Below, piece after piece: positions 45,082 through 48,649 of a stretch of 48,649 nt of DNA. The position numbers and the translations under genes are program-made. The notes beneath the pieces are model-generated. The model was not told the DNA's origin. It made no database searches and saw only the letters and a list, made by a program, of their open reading frames with translations. The DNA is from Aeromonas piscicola (GTDB taxonomy: Bacteria; Pseudomonadota; Gammaproteobacteria; Enterobacterales; Aeromonadaceae). The stretch's first letter is position 1. The number at the start of each line of letters is the position of its first letter. The stretch is taken from NCBI RefSeq assembly GCF_000820005.1, contig NZ_CDBL01000055.1:1-48649 (forward strand). Direction: 5' to 3'.

Positions 45082-45723
45082 TTAGCTCTCCGGGTAGACC
45101 TTCTCTTTGTACTCGCAAAGGTCCTCGATGATACAGGAACCACAGCGCGGTTTGCGAGCCAGACAGGTGTAACGACCGTGCAGGATCAACCAGTGGTGCA
45201 CGTCCAGCTTGAACTCGGCGGGCACCACTTTCAGCAGTTTCTCTTCCACCTGATCCACATTCTTGCCCACCGCGAAGCCGGTGCGATTCGACACCCGAAA
45301 GATGTGGGTGTCGACGGCTATGGTAGGCCAGCCAAAGGCGGTGTTGAGCACCACGTTGGCGGTCTTGCGGCCGACACCCGGCAGGGCTTCGAGCGCCTCG
45401 CGATTCTCCGGTACCTCGCCACCGTGGCGCTCCAGCAAGATGGCGCAGGTTTTGATGACGTTCTCGGCTTTGGTGTTGAACAGGCCTATGGTCTTGATGT
45501 ACTGCTTCACCCCGTCCACCCCGAGCGCCAGCATGGCGGCCGGGGTATTGGCCACCGGATAGAGCTTGTCGGTGGCCTTGTTGACGCTCACGTCGGTGGC
45601 CTGGGCCGACAACAGTACGGCGATCAGCAGCTCGAATGGCGAGTGGAAGTTGAGCTCTGTGGTCGGGTGGGGGTTGTCGTCCCGCAGCCGCTCCAGGATC
45701 TGCCTGCGTTTCTGGTTGTTCAT
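45082..45723 (-). CDS. nth: Endonuclease III (DNA glycosylase/AP lyase)
   Basis: This 213-residue base-excision repair enzyme removes oxidised pyrimidines. The helix-hairpin-helix LPGVGRKTANV carries catalytic Lys120, and Asp138 follows in AVDTHIFRVSNR. Four Cys near the C-terminus, in CLARKPRCGSCIIEDLC, bind the [4Fe-4S] cluster. The start is fixed by the family N-terminus; a much longer open frame upstream overlaps rsxE in another frame and is not coding. It is the last gene of the rsx cluster, as in many gammaproteobacteria. Confidence 0.96.
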   Translation of the reverse strand: MNNQKRRQILERLRDDNPHPTTELNFHSPFELLIAVLLSAQATDVSVNKATDKLYPVANTPAAMLALGVDGVKQYIKTIGLFNTKAENVIKTCAILLERHGGEVPENREALEALPGVGRKTANVVLNTAFGWPTIAVDTHIFRVSNRTGFAVGKNVDQVEEKLLKVVPAEFKLDVHHWLILHGRYTCLARKPRCGSCIIEDLCEYKEKVYPES

Positions 45724-45737
45724 GGCTCCCTCTTGTC

Positions 45738-46496
45738 TCAGAGCTGGGTCGCGCGGGCGCCCGCCGCCGGCACGCTGCAGTGGGCCTTCTCGGCGCTCTG
45801 CTTGCGGCCCAGCCAGTCGTTGATGGCGTTCTTGCCGGCGATCATCAGACCCAGGCCGATGAAGCCGCCGGGAGGCAGGATCGCCAGCAGCAGGCTGGCG
45901 TCGGCGTGGAACAGCTCGATGCGCAGGGACTTGGCCCAGTCCCCCAGCAGCAGGTCGGCGCCGTCGAACAGGGTACCCATACCGATGATCTCCCGCAGCC
46001 CCCCCAGCACCAGCAGCACCAGGGTAAAGCCCAGCCCCATCATGAAGCCGTCGAGGGCCGCCAGCAGGGGTGGGTTCTTGGAGGCATACGCCTCGGCCCG
46101 GCCTATGATGACGCAGTTGGTGACGATCAGGGCGATGAAGATGCCGAGCGCCTGATAGAGGCCATAGGTGTAGGCGTTCATCAACAGCTGCACGCTGGTC
46201 ACCAGGGCGGCGATGATCATCACGTAGACGGGGATGCGGATATCCTTGGGCACCAGGTTGCGCACCAGGGAGATGGCGAGGTTGGAGCTGACCAGCACCG
46301 CCATCGTAGCCAATCCCAGCCCCAGCGCATTGGTAAAGGTGGAGGAGACCGCCAGGGTGGGGCAGAGCCCCAGCACCTGCACCAGGGAGGGGTTGTTCTT
46401 CCACAGCCCTTGCAGCATCAGCTCCTTGAGCTCTTCACGACGGCCATTGCCCTCGCTGACCGGGCTCTGCCCGTCAATCACATCAACTTGTTCCAT
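45738..46496 (-). CDS. rsxE: Electron transport complex subunit RsxE
   Basis: This 252-residue membrane subunit of the Rsx/Rnf complex moves electrons from NADH through flavins and iron-sulfur clusters. It has six membrane helices with [21 protein letters not shown] near the N-terminus and [20 protein letters not shown] near the C-terminus. The two membrane cysteines of the family are represented by Cys in GLCPTLAV and in [15 protein letters not shown] 46496 gives the expected N-terminus and lies 16 bases after rsxG. Confidence 0.94.
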   Translation of the reverse strand: MEQVDVIDGQSPVSEGNGRREELKELMLQGLWKNNPSLVQVLGLCPTLAVSSTFTNALGLGLATMAVLVSSNLAISLVRNLVPKDIRIPVYVMIIAALVTSVQLLMNAYTYGLYQALGIFIALIVTNCVIIGRAEAYASKNPPLLAALDGFMMGLGFTLVLLVLGGLREIIGMGTLFDGADLLLGDWAKSLRIELFHADASLLLAILPPGGFIGLGLMIAGKNAINDWLGRKQSAEKAHCSVPAAGARATQL

Positions 46497-46512
46497 GGCT
46501 TGTGCTCCGGCG

Positions 46513-47145
46513 TTATGGGGTGGCGTCACAGGAGGGGGCATCCCGCAGCAATTCAGGGTGCTCCTGCTGCAACAGCAGCAGGTTCTTCACCGCCTTGACC
46601 ACTGCGCGGGGGGTGATGGTGGCGCCGGTGAAGGCATCGAATTCACCGCCGTCCTTCTTCACCGCCCAGCTGGCCTCGTTGTCGTGGTTGAGGAACTTGC
46701 CGACAAAACTGTTGATCCAGCTCGATTTCTTCAATTCTATCTTGTCACCGAGGCCCGGTGTCTCATTGTGGGCCAGCACCCGCACCGCACTGACGTTGCC
46801 CTTGGCATCTGTGCCGACGATGAGGCGGATGGCCCCACTGTAGCCGTCGGGGGCCACGGTTTCCAGCGCATAGCCGGTGGTCTCGCCCTGCAGGGTTGCG
46901 GTGTAGAGTGGCATTGCCTGATCGCTGCCCAGATAGGTCTTGCTCTGCACTCGCTTGCAGCTGGCCACCAGATCATTGTCATAGCTCCCCTCCGGCAACA
47001 GGGCCGAGAGGGTGCGCAGCTTCTCCAGCTGCTGCTGATGGGCGATTCTGTCGCGGGTAAGCTCGTTGGTCAGCACCACCACTGCGGTGCAGGCCAGGGC
47101 AAACAGCGCCAGGGTGACGCCGTTTTTGCGCATGCTCTTTAACAT
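46513..47145 (-). CDS. rsxG: Electron transport complex subunit RsxG
   Basis: This 210-residue subunit has one N-terminal membrane anchor ([15 protein letters not shown]) and a periplasmic FMN-binding domain. FMN is attached to a Thr in the [17 protein letters not shown] motif. The start [17 protein letters not shown] matches E. coli RsxG; the AGGAAAG upstream supports it over a longer start at 47199. It lies between rsxD and rsxE. Confidence 0.95.
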   Translation of the reverse strand: MLKSMRKNGVTLALFALACTAVVVLTNELTRDRIAHQQQLEKLRTLSALLPEGSYDNDLVASCKRVQSKTYLGSDQAMPLYTATLQGETTGYALETVAPDGYSGAIRLIVGTDAKGNVSAVRVLAHNETPGLGDKIELKKSSWINSFVGKFLNHDNEASWAVKKDGGEFDAFTGATITPRAVVKAVKNLLLLQQEHPELLRDAPSCDATP

Positions 47146-47179
47146 TGGATCTTTCCTGAGAGTGAGGTTTGCGCCGGGG

Positions 47180-48232
47180 TCATTTGCGGCGTGCTCCATA
47201 GACCTTGGGACGTGTCAGGCTGTCGATCAGCGGCACACACAAGTTGGCCAGCAGCACGGCGAAGGCGAAGGCGTCCGGGTAGCCGCCAAAGCGGCGGATG
47301 AGGTAGACCAGCACGCCGATAAGCACGCCATAGACCAGACGGCCACGGGGGGTGGTGCTGGCGCTCACCGGATCGGTGGCGATGAAGAAGGCCCCCAGCA
47401 TGGTGGCACCGCTGAACAGATGGAACATGGGGGTGGCGGTGGCATCCGGCGTCATCAGATAACCCAGGGTTGCCGCCAGCAGCAAGGAGCCCAGGATGGC
47501 TCCCGGAATGCGCCAGTTGATCACCTTCTGTTGCAGCATGAACAGGCCGCCCAGCAGGTAGCCGAGGTTGACCCAGCTCCAGCCGATACCACCCCAGCCC
47601 TCGAACACGGCGTGGGTCATCACCTCGCCAGCGGTGAGGCCCTGGGTCAGCCCAGTCTTCAGGGTATCGAGCGGGGTGGCCATGGTGAGGCCATCCACCC
47701 CCTGCTTGAGCTGCGCCATGCTGTAGCCGTCCAGGCTGAAGCCGGTGAAGATGACGGACACCGCATCGCCGAAGCCGATGTCATAGGCGGCTATGCTTGA
47801 CGGCGGCAGCCAGCTGGTCATCTGTACCGGGAAGGAGACCAGCAGCAGCACATAGGCCACCATGGCCGGGTTGAACAAGTTCTGGCCCAGCCCGCCGTAG
47901 AGGTGCTTGGCGATGATGATGGCAAAGGCGGTGCCGAGCACCAGCATCCACCAGGGCAGCAGGGGAGGCAGGGAGAGGCCGATCAGCACGGCGGTCAGCG
48001 CCGCGCTGCCATCCATCAGGGCGGGCTTGATGGGACGGTGGCGCAACTTGAGTACCAAGGCCTCTGCACCCAGCGCCGTCACCAGCGCCAGCATGATCTG
48101 GATAAAGGAACCCCAGCCGAAGAACCAGGTCTGGGCTAGCAGGCCGGGCAGGCAAGCCAGGATCACCAGCAACATCAGGGTCTGGGTCTGTTTGCGGTTA
48201 TGGGCAAACGGCGCACTCGCGATATTGAACAT
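47180..48232 (-). CDS. rsxD: Electron transport complex subunit RsxD
   Basis: This 350-residue inner-membrane subunit has about nine helices. It begins [17 protein letters not shown], contains [20 protein letters not shown], and has the FMN-attachment Thr in [22 protein letters not shown]. The family works with RsxC and RsxG in passing electrons across the membrane. The start follows the rsxC stop by three bases, so translation is probably coupled. Confidence 0.95.
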   Translation of the reverse strand: MFNIASAPFAHNRKQTQTLMLLVILACLPGLLAQTWFFGWGSFIQIMLALVTALGAEALVLKLRHRPIKPALMDGSAALTAVLIGLSLPPLLPWWMLVLGTAFAIIIAKHLYGGLGQNLFNPAMVAYVLLLVSFPVQMTSWLPPSSIAAYDIGFGDAVSVIFTGFSLDGYSMAQLKQGVDGLTMATPLDTLKTGLTQGLTAGEVMTHAVFEGWGGIGWSWVNLGYLLGGLFMLQQKVINWRIPGAILGSLLLAATLGYLMTPDATATPMFHLFSGATMLGAFFIATDPVSASTTPRGRLVYGVLIGVLVYLIRRFGGYPDAFAFAVLLANLCVPLIDSLTRPKVYGARRK

Positions 48233-48235
48233 GGA

Positions 48236-48649
48236 TCAGTGGCTCTTGTCAGTCGATGGAGAGGGGAAAGCCTGGGCAGCCGCCTCGGCCGCCAGTTTCC
48301 GGGCCTTGGCGCGGGCTACGGCGGCGGCAATGGCTGCTTTCTTGGGGTCGGCGTCGGCAACGACTTGTACAGGTTCTGTGCTCTGCCGGGCATCCGTGTC
48401 AGCGATGACACTGGCATCAGGTTCGGCGACGTTTTCATCCGCTGTTGCTTGCGCCGCCTTTTTGGCCTTGGCCCGGGCAATGGCGGCGGCAATGGCTGCC
48501 TTTTTGGGATCGACTTCGGCGGCAGCCGGGGCGGATCCTATGGCCGGCTCGGCTTTGACAGCGGTAGTCTCGGGCTCGGCGGCTTTGTCATCCGCAGCGT
48601 GAGCGGCCTTTTTGGCCTTGGCACGGGCGATGGCGGCGGCAATGGCTGC
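48236..48649 (-). CDS. rsxC: C-terminal end of RsxC (5' end outside window)
   Basis: The frame is open from the window edge for 137 residues and ends at the stop at 48236-48238, three bases before rsxD. This is only the Ala/Lys-rich tail of RsxC; the iron-sulfur and NADH domains lie outside. The tail is made of three copies of a motif that reads AAIAAAIARAKAKKAA, each of the last two preceded by DPKK, separated by acidic Glu/Asp/Pro linkers. Such tails are typical of RsxC in gammaproteobacteria and vary in length. Their role is not known to me. Confidence 0.9.
   Translation of the reverse strand, partial: AAIAAAIARAKAKKAAHAADDKAAEPETTAVKAEPAIGSAPAAAEVDPKKAAIAAAIARAKAKKAAQATADENVAEPDASVIADTDARQSTEPVQVVADADPKKAAIAAAVARAKARKLAAEAAAQAFPSPSTDKSH
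48290..48649 (-). repeat. Three in-frame repeats in the rsxC tail
   Basis: The block ending AATGGCTGC on the plus strand recurs at 48329-48337, 48491-48499 and 48641-48649, that is, at intervals of 162 and 150 bases. The translated core is about 16 residues, and further copies may lie beyond the window edge. Confidence 0.85.

Noticed and set aside
45724..46404. Very long nth frame running into rsxE
   Set aside because: The family N-terminus begins at 45723, and the extension is antiframe to rsxE.

Overview
The window looks like a chromosomal segment of an Aeromonas-type gammaproteobacterium. It has high GC with GC-rich third codon positions, rsxCDGE-nth order, rnt divergent from motY, a compact homogentisate operon, an mcr-3-like phosphoethanolamine transferase and an mprF-acvB pair. 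The genus call is an inference from gene content and remembered protein similarity; no search was run. I saw no tRNA or rRNA gene, insertion sequence, phage gene or CRISPR array.

Layout. 1-5030: the 3' part of a response regulator with an HD-GYP-like output domain whose HD motif is altered, overlapping a very large hybrid sensor kinase. 5324-11814: an envelope-charge region. It holds a DUF347 membrane protein, an MCR-3/EptA-like lipid A phosphoethanolamine transferase, an MprF-like phosphatidylglycerol aminoacyltransferase and an AcvB/VirJ-family periplasmic hydrolase. The divergent intergenic region in front of the transferase carries two PmrA-box-like direct repeats. 11972-15203: an Aer-type chemoreceptor facing a periplasmic-binding/GGDEF protein. 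15293-16617: a small pseudouridine synthase/HAD pair. 16876-20857: the four-gene homogentisate pathway (hpd, hmgA, fahA, maiA) behind a TyrR-like site. 20956-25622: a thioredoxin-like periplasmic protein, a long AT-rich leader, a C69 dipeptidase and asnB. 25816-34176: cupin, Kef-type antiporter, nagD, adenine deaminase, Old Yellow Enzyme, YoaE-like TerC/CBS protein and CDF transporter. 34346-40557: ydiJ-like flavo-iron-sulfur dehydrogenase, a small unknown, menI and deaD. 40558-40974: a gene-free segment between two terminators with ten perfect copies of a hexanucleotide. 40975-44975: YuiF-like permease, rnt, a possible 47-residue protein, motY with a near-consensus FliA promoter, and gloA. 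45082-48649: nth and rsxE, rsxG, rsxD and the 3' end of rsxC, all on the minus strand.

How the genes work together. The most interesting block is 5.3-11.8 kb. Lipid A decoration and phosphatidylglycerol aminoacylation both lower the negative surface charge, and the AcvB-family protein probably turns over the aminoacyl lipid in the periplasm. The PmrA-like sites suggest that the transferase, and perhaps the divergent DUF347 protein, answer to cationic peptides, acid or metals. The homogentisate operon converts 4-hydroxyphenylpyruvate to fumarate and acetoacetate. The rsx genes form a membrane electron-transfer complex that in E. coli resets SoxR. Starts given here were chosen from Shine-Dalgarno spacing and remembered family N-termini. 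Promoter and operator calls come from reading the sequence and are untested.
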